Assembly: GCA_001600175.1 (NCBI GenBank)
Contig: BCJC01000006.1
Location: 1,193,968-1,257,967, forward strand
Source of the DNA: Erythrobasidium yunnanense
Taxonomy: Eukaryota > Basidiomycota > Cystobasidiomycetes > Erythrobasidiales > Erythrobasidiaceae
DNA length: 64,000 bases
Direction of reading: 5' to 3'
The notes under the pieces were generated by a model that was not told the origin of the DNA, did no database searches, and saw only the letters and a list, made by a program, of their open reading frames with translations. Made by a program: the position numbers and the translations under genes. This document shows, piece after piece, positions 10,842 through 23,516 of the stretch. Each line of letters opens with the position of its first letter. Within the stretch, counting starts at the first letter, position 1.

Positions 10842-12481
10842 ATGTCTACGCTGAGTGTGCGTCCGCTGCGAGTGGGCTTCATCCATCCAGACCTCGGAAT
10901 AGGCGAGAGACCGCTACCGAAAGAGCAAGAAAGTATGGTGGATGAGCTGACTTTGGGCGTTCGCAGGAGGTGCTGAACGTCTGGTGGTTGACGCTGCTGC
11001 TGGCTTGCAAGATCTCGGGCATTCTGTCGCAATCTACACCTCGCACTGGGACAAAGACCGCTGCTTCGCTGAAACGGCTGATGGATCCATACACGTCCAA
11101 GTTCTGGGAAATACGCTCTTCCCAGTCAGCTGGAAGGGAAAGTTTCACATCGTATTGGCGATACTCCGACAGCTTCATCTCAGCTTCAGCCTGTTCTGGA
11201 TGACCTACTTTGCCAAAGATTGGGATCCCCCGGATGTCTACATCGTGGATCAGCTCTCGACATGCATCCCTATCCTCAGATGGCTTCTAAGAACAAGAGT
11301 TATTTTCTACTGTCACTTCCCAGATCTCCTCTTGAGTCCAGGAAGAGCCGGCTTCCAGGATGGTACAAAAGCTTCGCGGAAGAGCATCTTGAGAGCGATT
11401 TATAGGGTGCCAATAGATGCTTTGGAAGAAGCTACAACATGTAAGCATGCTCAGTGCACGCCCAGCTCGCCGCTCACATCGCTTGTAGCGCAAGCCGATC
11501 GCATACTCGTCAACTCGCATTTCACCGCTCGCATCTTCCAAGAAACATTTCCTCAAGTACGAAGGCAACTGCAGATCGTATATCCAGGTGTCCACACCGA
11601 TACTTTGGACTCGAGCGAGAAAGCCGACGAGTCGGCTGTTGGCGATCTCGTAGGGTATGTATAATCCGCTCAAAAATACTGCTTGGCAGCCGTTGATATG
11701 GTTGGACAGATCACACCCTCTTTTACTTTCGATCAATCGCTTTGAGCTGAAGAAGAATGCCGTACTGGCGCTGGAAGCCTTTGCAGCTGCTCTCAAATCT
11801 GGCCAAGTGCCGAAAGACCTGCGACTTGTCCTGGCTGGAGGATTCGATACGCGAGTCGAAAGTTGCGTAACCACACTGAGGACACTCGAACGTACTGCGG
11901 ATCGCCTCGGCCTTACCCACTCGACAGCGGCTCGTGATGCCCAAGTCCTGTTCGTCACAAACCTTAGCGAGAAGCAGAAATCCAGTCTATTACGCAGCAA
12001 GCAGACAAAGGCACTCTTATATACACCTTCGTTCGAACATCTCGGAATAGGACCTTTGGAAGCAATGGCATGCGGATTGCCCGTGTTAGCAGTCAACAAC
12101 GGAGGTCCTCAAGAAACAGTGGTTGATGGCGAGACAGGCTTCCTCCGCGCATCAGACAAGAACGAATGGAGCGATGCAATGATCAAGCTCTTATCCTTGA
12201 GTTCTGAAGAACGCGAGAGAATGAGCGAAGCAGGGAAACAGCGGGTCCGAGACTACTTTGACGTGAAGGTCATGAGTCGGGGCTTCGAGAAGGCAGTGAA
12301 GGACATCATTAGCGAGAGTGATAGTGGGAAGCTACCTGATATATGGCAGGAGAACGCCCTCTACAGGTTGCTGATCGGCGGTTTAATGGGTTTCCTATGC
12401 ATACTATGCATAGGAGCATTGATGTACACTAGCACAGGAATGGGCTACTCTTCTATCAGGCAACTGAAGAAGACGCAATGA
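10842..12481 (+). CDS. ALG2: Alpha-1,3/1,6-mannosyltransferase ALG2
   Basis: Adds the second and third mannoses to the dolichol-linked oligosaccharide on the cytosolic face of the ER. Exon 1 (10842-10902) codes MSTLSVRPLRVGFIHPDLGI. The universally conserved GGAERLVVDAA follows only if intron 1 (10903-10966, 64 nt) is spliced with a GC donor (AG|GCGAGA) and AG acceptor; no GT donor gives the family sequence. Later exons carry YTSHWDKDRCFAET, YCHFPDLLLS, ADRILVNSHFTA, SINRFELKKN and the GT4 donor-binding segment FEHLGIGPLEAMACGLPV with AVNNGGPQETV. A C-terminal membrane helix is present. Intron 2 lies after EEATT (about 11440-11487) and intron 3 after GDLVG (about 11655-11710). Length about 470 residues, normal for ALG2. 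Confidence 0.92.
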
Positions 12482-12529
12482 TCAACATGTATCTCTTTCT
12501 TTTGACTTCGCCCATCATATCGATCCATC

Positions 12530-14706
12530 ATGGCGGACGACTTTGACGATCTGTTTGCGCGTCCGTCCCCTTCGCGCAGTACTTCAGCGTATCCTTCCTT
12601 TAGCACATCGCCCTCTGCGACTTCACCAACTTTGACATCTCGGACCGGACCTGCTGGAGCTGGAGCTGCATCGACGTCGTTTGGCGCATTTGGCGAAGAT
12701 GATTTCGGCGTATCGAGCAATCCATTCGCAGATATGCAGAGCAGTACAATCTATCATGCCCATCAACAGGATGAAGCTACGGTCACGGCGAGTCCTCCGA
12801 GACCCATTAAGCGAACAGAGTCGCAGCAGCAACAGCATCCGGCACAACAAGATAATACCGATGAATTAGTTACACAGAGTAGCACTCCCGAACATCAACC
12901 GTCTGCGAGCGAGATCCATCAAGAAACAGATAGCCCTTTCATAGAGGATCCAGGCGCAGGCACGACAGCTTCAACCCCAAGCATCATTCGAGAGGAGCCT
13001 CCAGATCTGTTCGGGTCAACAGATATCGATGGCCTGCACGGCTTCGCAGATCCCTTCCCTACCTCCCCAGCGAAGCCTGCATTGCGAGTGGATGATCTCG
13101 AAGATGACCACGGCTTTCGGGATCCGTCAGAGCCTGCAGAAAGCACATATAGCAGTAGGAGAACGAGCGTGTCTGTGTCAGACTCGCAGCCTGGCTCGAG
13201 AAACGGATACGAAGGCAATGATGCAGCGAGCGTACGGACGGTAGGCTTGGACAGCGATGTTGCGAGCTTGCGGAGTACAAATGTAGGCGTCCTATACAAA
13301 GGTCGTAACAACTGACTGCTGACAACGCATCCTCCTCACAGACCTTAATACACCCTGAGCACGTGCCGGCGTTAGCACCTCTCTCTCACGATGCTTCAGG
13401 TCGCCCAAGCTTCGTTGTGACAGTTGGCGATCCCACAAAGGTAGGATCAGCTATCGACCCCATCAACTCGCATACAGTCTACACTATTCGAACTCGAACA
13501 AGCTCGACCAACTTCCGCAAGAACGACTTTAGCGTACTGCGGAGGTATAGAGACTTTCTTTGGCTTAACGAAAGACTGCAAGAGAACAATCCGGGAGTCA
13601 TCGTACCACCTCCGCCAGAGAAGGCTGCTATAGGTCAGCTGCTTCGGCTCGCAGTACGTTTGAGCGTGCTAACGTGTTTCATCAGGCCGCTTCTCCCAGA
13701 ACTTCGTTGAGACAAGGCGGCTGGCCCTTCAACACTGCCTTCAAGCCATACTCAAGCACCCTCTATTATATACCGATCCAGATCTCCGCACCTTCCTCGA
13801 AAGCGACACCTTCCATATCGATGTAAGCAAGGGAGATTTATCTTCTAACAATATCTACTTATGCAACTTACTTTCACGCAGGTCAAGCAGCGAGCTGTCC
13901 AGGCATCGCTCAACTCCCCTGCCGATCCTAAGCCTGGCTTCTTCTCCTCCCTCACTTCACCTCGTTTCGCCGAGTTTGACGACTTCTTCGAGACTCGCCG
14001 AGGTACTTTTGATGCTCTAGAAGCGTCGCTCAAGACACTCATAACAGTATTGAATAATCTTGGAAAGACGCGCTTAGCACTCATACAAGCTAGCGTAGAG
14101 CTTCACTCCGCTTATGTCGCTTTGGCAAGCTGCGAAGTATCAGCGGAGGTGAAGGAAGCCGTCACACTGCTTGCTGTTTGCGAAGAAAGGCGGAAAGCAA
14201 TCTTGGAGGTCCAGATGCGCGAGGAGGAGCATCTATTGCTAGCCACAGCGGAGAACTGGGTGCGCCTGATATCTAGTGTACGAGCTGCATTCGCAAGTCG
14301 GATCAAGGCGTATCAAACGCACCAACGGCATGAGACATCATTACGGAATGCTCGATCTACGCTTGAAAAGGCCAAGAAGTCGTCCAAGAGTCAGCCTGAG
14401 CTGATCACTTCCTTGATCTACGAAGCGAACGAAGTTGAACGCAAAGTCATCTCTAGCAAGCGGGACTTTGAGGAGATCAGTAAGCTGCTCAAGACGGAAC
14501 TTGTACGATTTGATGAGGAGAAGATCGAGAGCTTCAAAACTGCTATTGAAACATATTCGAAAGGCCTAGTCGAGAGACAGCGGACAATAGTGAACGGATG
14601 GAAGGAATACCTGAGTCAGCTTGACAGGATAACAGGGCAGAACCAGCCACAGCAGCAGACTGCTGTAACAAATGGTCAGGCGACAGCAAGCCCACCAGAA
14701 GCATAG
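12530..14706 (+). CDS. VPS5: Retromer sorting nexin VPS5 (SNX1-like)
   Basis: Sorting nexin of the retromer, recycling receptors from endosomes to the Golgi. The N-terminal region (12530-13290) is disordered and begins MADDFDDLFARPSPS with a GEDDFGVSSNPFADM segment. The PX domain follows (SFVVTVGDPTKVG, YTIRTRTSSTNFRKNDFSVLRRYRDF, NNPGVIVPPPPEK) and continues across an intron as FSQNFVETRRLALQHCL and HPLLYTDPDLRTFLES. The last exon (from about 13882) is a BAR/VPS5 coiled-coil domain, with PGFFSSLTSPRFAEFDDFFE and long helices. Introns after VLYK (about 13302-13340), near 13637-13685, and after HID (about 13821-13881). Stop at 14704-14706. The next gene converges on it. Confidence 0.9.
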
Positions 14707-14846
14707 TATCAATGAATGCTAGATTGATATGCTACAGCGGCTACTAAGTACAGCAGGTCTGAGGTGATATTATGCCTGTTGCAATGCATCTAGCGGTACA
14801 TGTCAAATGCTATTATGTACACATACTTAGTATAACAGTAATGATG

Positions 14847-16399
14847 TCAATCGTAGCTCAGTACCCTGCTGAAAAAGAAGCTCGGCATAGCATTGTTGTG
14901 CGCCTGTCTGACTGGAATCGGGGCCTCTTCCTCTGTTCTATGGTTCCTCGCTACAAGACTCAGCATCTCCAGCTTGTTCATCCGCCCTCGAGACGTCGAT
15001 TTGAGTCTGCACGTCATCTTGAAGGAATACTTGATTTCCTCAGGCGAAGTGATCCGAGGATCCTCTAGCGATGTAAGCTGCACTATCGTGCCTCCTAGAG
15101 CGCCAGGCGTGGAGTCTGTTGCTGGCGTGGCTTCGATATTGCGCAGTCGCCATCTGCCTACAGTATAGCCAGCTTGCGGCCTTGAAGAAGGGTGGGAAGA
15201 GGAGAGAAGAGTCGGCACAACCATCTTAGGCGGGTCGTGTGAGAGCAAAGAGACTACATAGCCAGAGGGAAGGAAGCAGAGATATCGATAATACTCGACG
15301 TAGTGCGTTGGCGTGTAGATTGACCCTTCCTGTGCTCCTCTTCGCAAGTATGTGATTTGCGAGATATACACTCCATCTGTCCGTATACGCGGCTGCTCGA
15401 TCCACATCAAGCGGTAGTCATTGCCGTACAGCTTGCTGGCCAGAGCTTCTGTCGGGGAAGCGGATGCTATGCCAGAAGCGGGATTCTCTAGCTGCAGAGG
15501 CGGTTTGTAGATGCTAAGACACGCCGTCTTCCACAGTGCGACCGAGGTAAGGGTCAATATGCGCGCCTTGCGCGATACTAGCCCAAAGCCGCGTTCCAAG
15601 GAAGAAATATCGGGATATTGTGCGTTCGGAGAGGGATGTATGACGATGGACAGGATGTGTAGGAGGATCTCATCGGGCAGTCTGGCGATAGGGACGCCTC
15701 GCAGTGTAGACTTCTGTACGAACTGTAGAGGTTCCTGAGCGGCATCGGAGTTGTCGCTGGCTGAAGAAGTGGCTTCAACATGCTTCCGAGTAGTGGTATC
15801 GTATGGATTAGCTCTGAACATAGTAGTGAGCTTATTGATGTAGGCTGAGGTGAGCATGCGACTCTTGAGCTGCTTCTGCCGTTCATAGTCCGGCTCGAGC
15901 TGGAGTGTCCGCTGATACTCGAAAGCCAGGACATCGTCTACGCTGTTGTTGTTGCTGCTGTCTGTAGTGGTGGTACTGCTCGCTGCCTGAGTCTGTAGCC
16001 GATGGTAGAGCTTGTCTACTTTGTCATCCATACGCAAGGCTGTCCTGTACCCTTGTAAGGCATCGTTCAGACGCCCTTCCCGCTCTGCCTGTACCGCCAG
16101 GCCATAGATCTCGACTGCAGATTGCGCTGGCTTGCTGCTCCTATTTGACGTCGATATCGCTGACGCTGGAGGAGGTCGGCTCAGGATCTGAGCTTTCTCA
16201 GACTGCGCTGAGGTCGCAGATGGAGCATGGATGATGTTGCTAGCTATCGCTGTGGAATTGCTGCTGCTGCTGCTGCTCTGCTGCTCGAGCTCTCGCTTCC
16301 ACGCCAGGCTGCGATGCGTCGCTGCTTCAGCTAACACTACCTTACTGTGCTCTACGTGCTCTTGCCAACTCACCGAAACTCCTCAAGCTCGCTGGCCAT
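14847..16399 (-). CDS. F-box protein, Pof7/Hrt3/FBXO9 family
   Basis: Substrate-recognition subunit of SCF ubiquitin ligases. Exon 1 is only 26 nt (16374-16399): MASELEEF plus the first two bases of the next codon; a 65-nt intron (16309-16373, GTGAGT...GCAG) joins it to LAWKRELEQQ. Next comes a TPR/MIT-like segment (AVEIYGLAVQAEREGRLNDALQGYRTALRMDD). The F-box reads IARLPDEILLHILSIVI. The family C-terminal domain includes LMWIEQPRIRTDGVYIS, YRYLCFLPSGYVVSLLSHDPP and the closing FFFSRVLSYD. About 490 residues. An in-frame GTG at 16373 looks like a start but is the intron donor. Head to head with PRP40, 139 bp between ATGs. Confidence 0.88.
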
Positions 16400-16538
16400 A
16401 ATGATGATTTCACTTGGATTCTGGACGAGCTGCTTCCTCGTGCCTTTCGTCTCCCTTTCCTTCCTGACAACTTGGGAGCATCCATCATCAAGCTTGAGGC
16501 TTGGATCGGAGCTGACAGCTACGCTCCTCAGCCAGGCC

Positions 16539-19021
16539 ATGTCGAGCTGGAACGAAGCTCGCGCTGCTGACGGGAGACCCTACTGGCACAACGCGGCGAC
16601 TCAGCAGTCAGTATGGGAGGTGCGCTGGCAGATCCGACATGCAGAAACAACGTCAAGAATACTATGCTGACGCTCGTGTCGCAGAAACCCGACGAGCTCA
16701 AGTCAAACACCGAGCTCGCGTTGACCCAGCTAGGCTGGAAAGCCTACGAGAGCAGCGGGAAGCCCTATTATGTCCACACAGAAACAAAGCAGACCGTATG
16801 GGCTCTACCTCCTGACATTCAAGCCAAAGTAGATGCAGAAGCTGCAGAACTTGCAAAAACTAGAACTCCTCTGGCTCCTGCTCGGCCTGGTACTCCCGCT
16901 GCTGCTGCTGCAAGCCCTGTAGCAGGCAAATCTACTCCAGCGAGCTCGTTGCCAGCTCGTCCAGGATCAGCTGCTCCAGCCGGCGCGAATAATGAAGCCA
17001 ATATGCAGCTCGCAGCGCCAGGCCAGTTCGCTGCAGGTGGAGCCCAAGCACAAGCAGTGAATGCCTATACACAGCCTGCTCACGAAGTCATCGACTATGC
17101 GTCGATGTCAAGAGAAGAAGCCGAAAGAGCTTTCCATGATATGCTGAGGAAACACAATGTCAACCCAAGCTGGACATGGGAGCAAGTTCTACGCGATACT
17201 GTCACTGAGCCCGCATACCGCGCCTTACGTACTCTAGGAGAGCGTAAGACGGCCTTCGAGCAGTACTGCCAGGATATACGCAGGCGGGAGCGCGAGAATA
17301 AGGAGCGCTCGATGGAGCGAAACAGGCCAGCATGGAGAACTGCTCTTGGAAGACTGTCCGAGGGCGATTATGGCATGAAGTCCTGGTGGAGCTGGGAGCG
17401 AGCAAGCCGAGATATCAGGACTCAGATGCCGGATGTATGGAGCATGTCTCGCTCAGACGAAGAGAGAGAAGCTCTATGGAGAGAATATATGGGAGAGCTC
17501 GCCCGTAAAGAAGAAGCCAGAGCGAAGGAGCTTCGCAACAGCAACCTCGACAAATTGACAGACGTGCTAAAATCGCTAGAACTGGATTACAACACTACTA
17601 GATTCGCTGAAGCAGAACGTGCCCTGCGAAAGAGTAAGGAGTGGAAGGAGGATACAGATCTACAGGCTGTCGAACCTATGGACTTCCTGATCTTGTTCGA
17701 GGAGATGGTCAAGAAGGCAGAGCAGGATGCGCATTCGACTCGTGCAAAGCAGCGAACACAGCGACAGCGAGAGATACGCAAGAACCGGGAGGCATACATT
17801 GCATACATGCAGGAGCTGAAGCAGCAAGGCAAGATCAAGGCTGGTACGAAGTGGAAGGAAATTTACCCTGTCATACAGAATGACGAGAGGTTTACGGACA
17901 TGCTTTCCAACCCTGGTTCAACGCCTATCGAGCTCTTCTGGGACGTCGTCGATGAGATGGATCAGAAAATCGAGGAGGATACACGGGTCGTCGAGAATAT
18001 ACTCAGCGAGAAAGGCTTCACCGTCAATGCAGATACTCCGTTTGAGCAGTTCCACGACCAAGTTAAGGACGATCCAAGGGTGTCCGACAGCAACATCGAC
18101 GAAGAAGCTAGGAAACTGGTACATAAAGCTATACTAGACAGAACTGCCTTCCGGGCGCGAGAGGAGAAGCGACGGGCCGAAAGGAAGCTACGACACCAAT
18201 CTGACGACCTCAGATACGCCCTTCGCAAATTAGAACCGCCTATTGAACTGTCTCTGACGTACGAAGAAGCTCTGCCCAGAATCAAGGATCTGCCTGAATT
18301 CATCGACATCACCGACGAAGAGACTCGGAGGGCATCGTATGAAAAACACATCAAGCGTGAGCAGGAACGAAAGAGGGCACACGAGCCAAAAGGAGACGTA
18401 TCCGACACCGAGAGTCACACTAGCCGACCTGCTGCCAGGGGGCCTTCGAGAGCTCTATCAGCTGCTGCAGCGGCGGCTGTCAAAGACATAGAGAAGGATG
18501 ATCGATCGTCTTCTAGAAGAGATGCTACCATGGCTGGCTCACCGCTTCGCTCTTCGACTAGGGACAAGCCTCCTACTTCACCTAGAGGTAGTCGAAGAAG
18601 GGCTACAAGCAGAGACTACGATGACAGAGGAGACTACAAAGATAGACACAGGGACTATGACCGAGAGCGGGAACGTGAGCGAGATCGCGACGCCGATAGA
18701 GACAGGCCTCGCGACCGAGACAGAGAAAAAGATGGAGGAAGGCGCAGTGATCGCGATGCAGATCGCGGCAGAGACAAGGCTTACGACTCTGAAGACGAAA
18801 GAAGACGAAGCCGAAAAAGCAGTCGCAGAGACGGCGAGGACTACACAGACAGGGATGAGGATAGGCGGCGAGACAGATCTTCGAGGCGTGACAAGGAGCG
18901 AGATGAAGACGAGCCTCGACTGTCATCCTCGAGAAAGCGAGAAGAGAATGGCAAGGACGAACTTAGGGAGTCTAAGCGAGCTCGTGTCGACGATGCAGAC
19001 AAAGAAGAGGGTGAAATCTAG
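16539..19021 (+). CDS. PRP40: U1 snRNP-associated splicing factor PRP40
   Basis: Bridges U1 snRNP and branchpoint proteins during early spliceosome assembly. Exon 1 (16539-16619) codes the first WW domain (SSWNEARAADGRPYWHNAAT); a 65-nt intron (16620-16684) leads into KPDELKSNTE and the second WW domain (LGWKAYESSGKPYYVHTETK). An Ala/Pro linker follows, then FF domains (for example AERAFHDMLRKHNVNPSWTW, TAFEQYCQDIRR, RFTDMLSNPGSTPIELFWD). The C-terminal tail (about 18370-19018) is extremely rich in Arg, Asp, Glu and Ser with RDRERERDRD-type runs. The order WW-WW-FF repeats-charged tail is diagnostic. The stop is at 19019. CWC26, in the same window, is another spliceosomal protein. Confidence 0.93.
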
Positions 19022-19314
19022 GCTGTACTCTAGCCACCGCTTAATTAGTCGGCTCGTACTCGCTTGAAACGCGTCTTATCAGCACAGTGAACCCGGCGCA
19101 GCCTTGTTGGCCGACTATATACAGAGAGCCGGCTCTTGCATTGCATCGGCCTGGAGCACATAATTCCCACTAAGCACCACAACATCAAAGACTGCTAGTT
19201 CTGTACGCAAACACTTCTGGACAGTACTGATAGTCGAACATACCCTGTCCGAAACTGGGTCCTTGTTCCCTTCCACATCGATCGGTCTACCACTTTCGTT
19301 CTCACTTATTGTGT

Positions 19315-22046
19315 TCAAGTGTCTCGAAGACTTGACATAGGCCGTGTTGTGGGATGGTCTTCGTTGCTTATCGCATTCAGACGCGATATAGAGTTGCGAT
19401 GGCCCAAGCGAGGCGAAGACGTAGAATTGCGAGCCTTGTTGGCGGCTTCCAGCTCGTCCACTCGTCGGAGTAGAGCTTGAATAGTAGACTGAGTATGAGA
19501 TGCTGCGTTCGTATCGTTCTGGCTGGTCGAAGTATTGTTGAGCGACTTTCCACCCTCCAACTTTGCGATCTTTCTTTCCAGCAGTTGCAGCTCAGCAGTG
19601 ACATTCTGTTCAAATAGCTCGGTCCTCTTCATCATTGTCTCTTCCCACTCTACTCTCTTGTTTCGAGCGTCCTCGATCTCCCTGCCAATGTTCGCAGCCG
19701 CATTGTCCAACATATGATCGATGTGAGCTTGTATAGCTCGAGCGTCTGGAAGACTGTCATAGAGAGCCTCCATATCTTGCATAAAGACAGCCTTGGTAGG
19801 TCTAGATAGAGCGTGAGGAACAGGGCCACCTCCAAGAATTGGACCAGTTGCGGGTGTAGCTAGAGCTGGGCCTTGTAGGTGCGCTAGAGGAAGTGGTGGA
19901 ATGTGATGTGTTGGTCTATGATGTGCCGCGAAGCCAGCTGAAGGCGGGATGAAGGCAGGACCCTGTCGACCATCCTGAAATTGTGGGTGATGCGGAGGAA
20001 GCTGCTGCTGATGAGGTAGCAGAGGTGTAGCGGTGAGCTTCGAGAAGTGTTGATAGGTATGATGATGTAGAGGAGGGGCAGCAAAACTGGCTCGTCTGGG
20101 CGTATTCGGCCCACCCTGCGATGCGCGAGCCTGACTAAAGCTTTTGGCAATCGTCGGTGATGGCTGAGGGTGGTGATAGGATGGATTCGCAGGTGCTGTT
20201 CTAAGATTGTTGGAAGATTGAGTGGAGTGCTGAGTTGCAGAAGTTGCGATGGACAGATTCTTAGCTTTATCCTGAGCGAGCTGACCTCTTCTATGCGCCA
20301 ATGTTGACAGCGACGCTTGATGAGTGCTGCTCCAGACACAGACCAAGTTAGCAACCGAATTGGATACGAAGCGATCCATAAATCTTACCTCGTAGCCAAA
20401 ACGGAGCCTGTGGACACTGACTTCGATCCCGGTCTTGTAGCCTGAACAGTCTCGCGAGGCCTTTCTTCGACAGATTTACGCAGTGTCGTGAGATCCTTTC
20501 GAGTATTACTGACAGCTGATAGCGCTTCAAAGGCGTTTAGATGCGAAGATGGCGGACTTGCTACAGCTGAAGATGCAGGTAGACCAGACGTTACAGATTC
20601 TGTAGCAGAATACGTATGAGACTGCATAGGCGCCGATACGGGCCTTCTTCCCACGATAGTGGAAGTTCCCCGAGCTTCTTCTGGAGTTGCAGGTCTGAGC
20701 TCCGCCGAAGAATGTGGACGGCCTGGCAAGTACTGCGCAGAGAAGGAGTGAACAGCCAAGGATGTAGCGGCGGACGTAGCATTCGAATTGGCAGTATCGG
20801 GGGACGATGTTGGCATCTGATCTTCCGGGACGTTCGACGCGCCCGATGCGAGGAGCTGTTCTGAGACCTCCTCGACCACTTCCTCCTTGACATGGACTGT
20901 CATCTCAGCCTCGATAGACCTGTTCACGTCGATACACGGAGCATGCGCGTTGTGGACGCAGAGCAGGGCACGTGACGGAGCGATGATGGGCAAGGGTTGA
21001 GAAGTGAGATAGATCGACATTAGCAATGGAACTTGACGCTTGAGAGTATAGAATGCTTACATCTCCTCAGGCAGCGCAGCTGACGGGCGCTGTGACTTGC
21101 GCAGACGTGATCTGTCGCTGTCGTCTTCCAGAGCTTCGCGAGGGTCCTCTGTCAGCGTATAACTGCTCGGCGCTCTCTTTCTCTTGCCAATCTGAGATTG
21201 CGATAGGCTAGACATGTCGTGATGCTGATGTTGAGGTTGCGAGGCGTCGTGTCTGGCGTAACCCCAGATCGGTGTCGAGGGATACTGGATAAGCTGCATG
21301 ACAGCGTAGTCTCTGTTGCCGGAGTGCGTATAGTATGAAGGAGTGCGTGTATGGTATGATGCAGACCTGGGATACTGTTGCTGTCGATAGAGTGTACTGC
21401 CTGACGCCGCGCTGCTCTTTCGCCTTGCAACACCACCAGCAGAGTAGACGATAGGGCGGTGTTGTTGCTGCTGAGATGAAGCAGACGATGATGCTGCTGT
21501 TGATGCTGAAACCGAAGCAGAGGGAAGCGATGGCGAACTCGACGGAACTGGGGCGAGTGAAAGGGGAGTCGATGGGAAGGTGTAATACTTCGCAGAACTC
21601 GTCGGACCCGAGACGTATGCCAATGGCGGACTGTATTGCTGCTCAACGGCGCTGTTGTTGCTGTTGTTGCTGTTGTTCTTGTTGGTTTGCGACAGGTGAA
21701 GAGGTTGAGAAGGGATCTGGGTGCGCCTCTTTGCGCTAACTGGCGAGCTGGCACCAGCTGACACTGCAGCGGAATGGTGCTGAACAAGGAAGGTACGCCC
21801 TCTTGGTCTCGTGAGCGTCGACCCTGCTACGGGAGGACTGTGTGTCTTGCCATGATGCGAAGGAGACGTCGTCGAAGCTCCGTGCGACGACGAGGCGGAA
21901 TGAGCAGGTTTCTCGAAGCGGAACAAGCCAGATGATGATGAGGATGATGATGAAGTTGACGGAAGGAGGGAAGATGATGGCGGAGCTGGGTAGGCGAAAA
22001 AGTAAGGGGAGGGAGCCAGAGCGACGCCTGGGTAGGTTTGAGCCAT
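19315..22046 (-). CDS. Large low-complexity protein with C-terminal coiled coil, unknown
   Basis: Not recognised. Three exons. Exon 1 starts MAQTYPGVALAPSPYFF at 22046; it is full of Ser, His, Gln and Asn runs, with a KRKRAPSSYTL segment, and ends PEEM at about 21062. Exon 2 (about 20895 down to 20393) starts SIEAEMTVHVKEEVVEEV. Exon 3 (about 20334 to 19315) is Pro/His/Gln-rich, then turns into a predicted coiled coil (TKAVFMQDMEALYDSLPDAR, IDHMLDNAAANIGREIEDA, ELQLLERKIAKLEG) and ends MSSLRDT. The exon 1-2 and 2-3 junctions keep frame with good GTAAG donors. A GTG codon at 22118 extends the frame upstream but is not a start. Basic patches and disordered composition suggest a nuclear or scaffold role, but that is a guess. 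About 720 residues. Confidence 0.6.
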
Positions 22047-22643
22047 GGTAGCGGGGGAACCGAGAGACACTTCGCAGTCCAATCCAAGAAGTAGGCGGAA
22101 TGCGTGTATGTTAGTCACCTGTCAGTAGTCCAGCGTAACTCAAAGCGACAAGATCCAGACAGCTTTCGACGATGCTCGCTGTTTGCATTTCTTGCTTGCT
22201 TACATCGTTGCGCCATTGTCGTATTCTTGCAATCATCATAGCCTTTGTGCTCAGCGAGCGCACCGGTACATCAGCCCTCAATGATAGGATCGGTCCATCG
22301 ACGCCCGCTGTCAAAAGGTCTGAGCTTGATTCAAGGCAATAAGAGTAGTGCGGCGTCCGTGCACAGATGAATGTATAGATCTTGAGAAAAGGACACGATC
22401 CGTGCTTCTTCTACGTGAAAGTCGTCCGAAAGCATCCTCATTGTTGGACAGGGCCAACGTATCGAAACGGTTCAAGCTAAAGAGCATCATGCATTTTAAG
22501 TGTTCATCACTACAAAGGGAATGCATGTATGCTGGAAGTAGCATGCTCCCTGTACTGCGTTCATTCCTAGCCTTCCAGGGCAACGGCAACCTGTCTTTAC
22601 CCGTTCGCGAGACCGCAGCATTCACAAGACCGGGACATCATCC

Positions 22644-23516
22644 CTACGCGTCGTCCTTGGGCACCAGCTGTCCATTCTTCTCCACCAGCCCTAGCCTGTT
22701 TGAAAGATGGGTGCGTGTCAGCTTGTGACAGGGAGTCTGCTGGGCATCGGAAGTCTTAGCGCACCGATCCAGATCCAGTTTGCCATCTGTGAGAATCATA
22801 TTCCTGATGGCATCCAGCAGAGCCTTCTTTTTCGGATCGTCCTCGTCATCGCTGTCTAGCTCAGACTCTTCCTCCTCCTCCTCGTCTTCCTCTTCTTCCT
22901 CTTCTTCTTCTTCAGCATCTCCTGCATCTTTATCGCTGTCCGACTCTGACTCCCTCTTGGGCCGGTCAGAAGGCTCAACGTCCTCATCCGTCCATGTACC
23001 GTCGTCTTCGTCCTCCTCTTGTTCAACGACGGCTTCTCTAGTAGAAGCCGAAGCAGCTGACAGTCTGCTTACAAAGTCTTCTGCTAGTGCTTTCGCTGAT
23101 AAAGTCGACTGCTTGTTGCCTCCGAGCGAGGCCAGCTGGCTCTCGTAGCACACGTCGTATAGGCACCTCCAATCCGGATCTAGGAGCATGTCTTTGCCAG
23201 CTTCTCCATACATCAAGATCGCGTTGCCTCTGACCGGCTCGTTCGTTTCTAGAGGTGCGGTAAGAACGGTGTTCACAAGGGTGTTCATACGGGAGCTCTT
23301 GCTGGAAGAAGATGGGGCATGGATTATGTAGATTTCGGAATGTGTATGTTCGCTCAGAGGAATCAGGGTTGCTGCAAGATCCGTCTCCGGCAAAGTAGGG
23401 GATATGAAGTCGGCGTAGATTGTAGTTTCGCCAGTATACGCTGGCACATCTACTTGCTGAGCATCTCCAACAGCAGTATCCTTCGCTCTCAGCAGGACTG
23501 CGCGTTGGGTCGGCAT
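22644..23516 (-). CDS. Acidic protein of unknown function
   Basis: Not recognised. Starts MPTQRAVLLRAKDTAVGD. The first half (to about 23100) looks folded, with strands and helices such as TIYADFISPTLPETDLAATL and EIYIIHAPSSSS. The middle carries a long Glu/Asp run (about 22850-22925) preceded by an Asp/Ser-rich stretch. The end reads KALLDAIRNMILTDGKLDLDR, then a probable 69-nt intron (about 22696-22764, GTGCGC...ACAG), then LGLVEKNGQLVPKDDA. That intron is a multiple of three without stops. About 267 residues. It is head to head with pyruvate decarboxylase (239 bp between ATGs). The acidic tract is of the kind seen in histone chaperones and nucleolar proteins, but there is no motif to support either. 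Confidence 0.6.
   Translation of the reverse strand: MPTQRAVLLRAKDTAVGDAQQVDVPAYTGETTIYADFISPTLPETDLAATLIPLSEHTHSEIYIIHAPSSSSKSSRMNTLVNTVLTAPLETNEPVRGNAILMYGEAGKDMLLDPDWRCLYDVCYESQLASLGGNKQSTLSAKALAEDFVSRLSAASASTREAVVEQEEDEDDGTWTDEDVEPSDRPKRESESDSDKDAGDAEEEEEEEEEDEEEEEESELDSDDEDDPKKKALLDAIRNMILTDGKLDLDRCAKTSDAQQTPCHKLTRTHLSNRLGLVEKNGQLVPKDDA

Noticed and set aside
16371-16373. GTG as start of the F-box gene.
   Set aside because: It is the GTGAGT donor of a 65-nt intron; the true ATG is at 16399 and gives the family N-terminus.
18498-19067. Plus-strand ORF overlapping the PRP40 tail.
   Set aside because: Shadow frame of the Arg/Asp/Glu repeats of PRP40.
22047-22118. Longer N-terminus for the low-complexity gene starting at 22118.
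   Set aside because: The codon there is GTG, and the first ATG in frame is at 22046.
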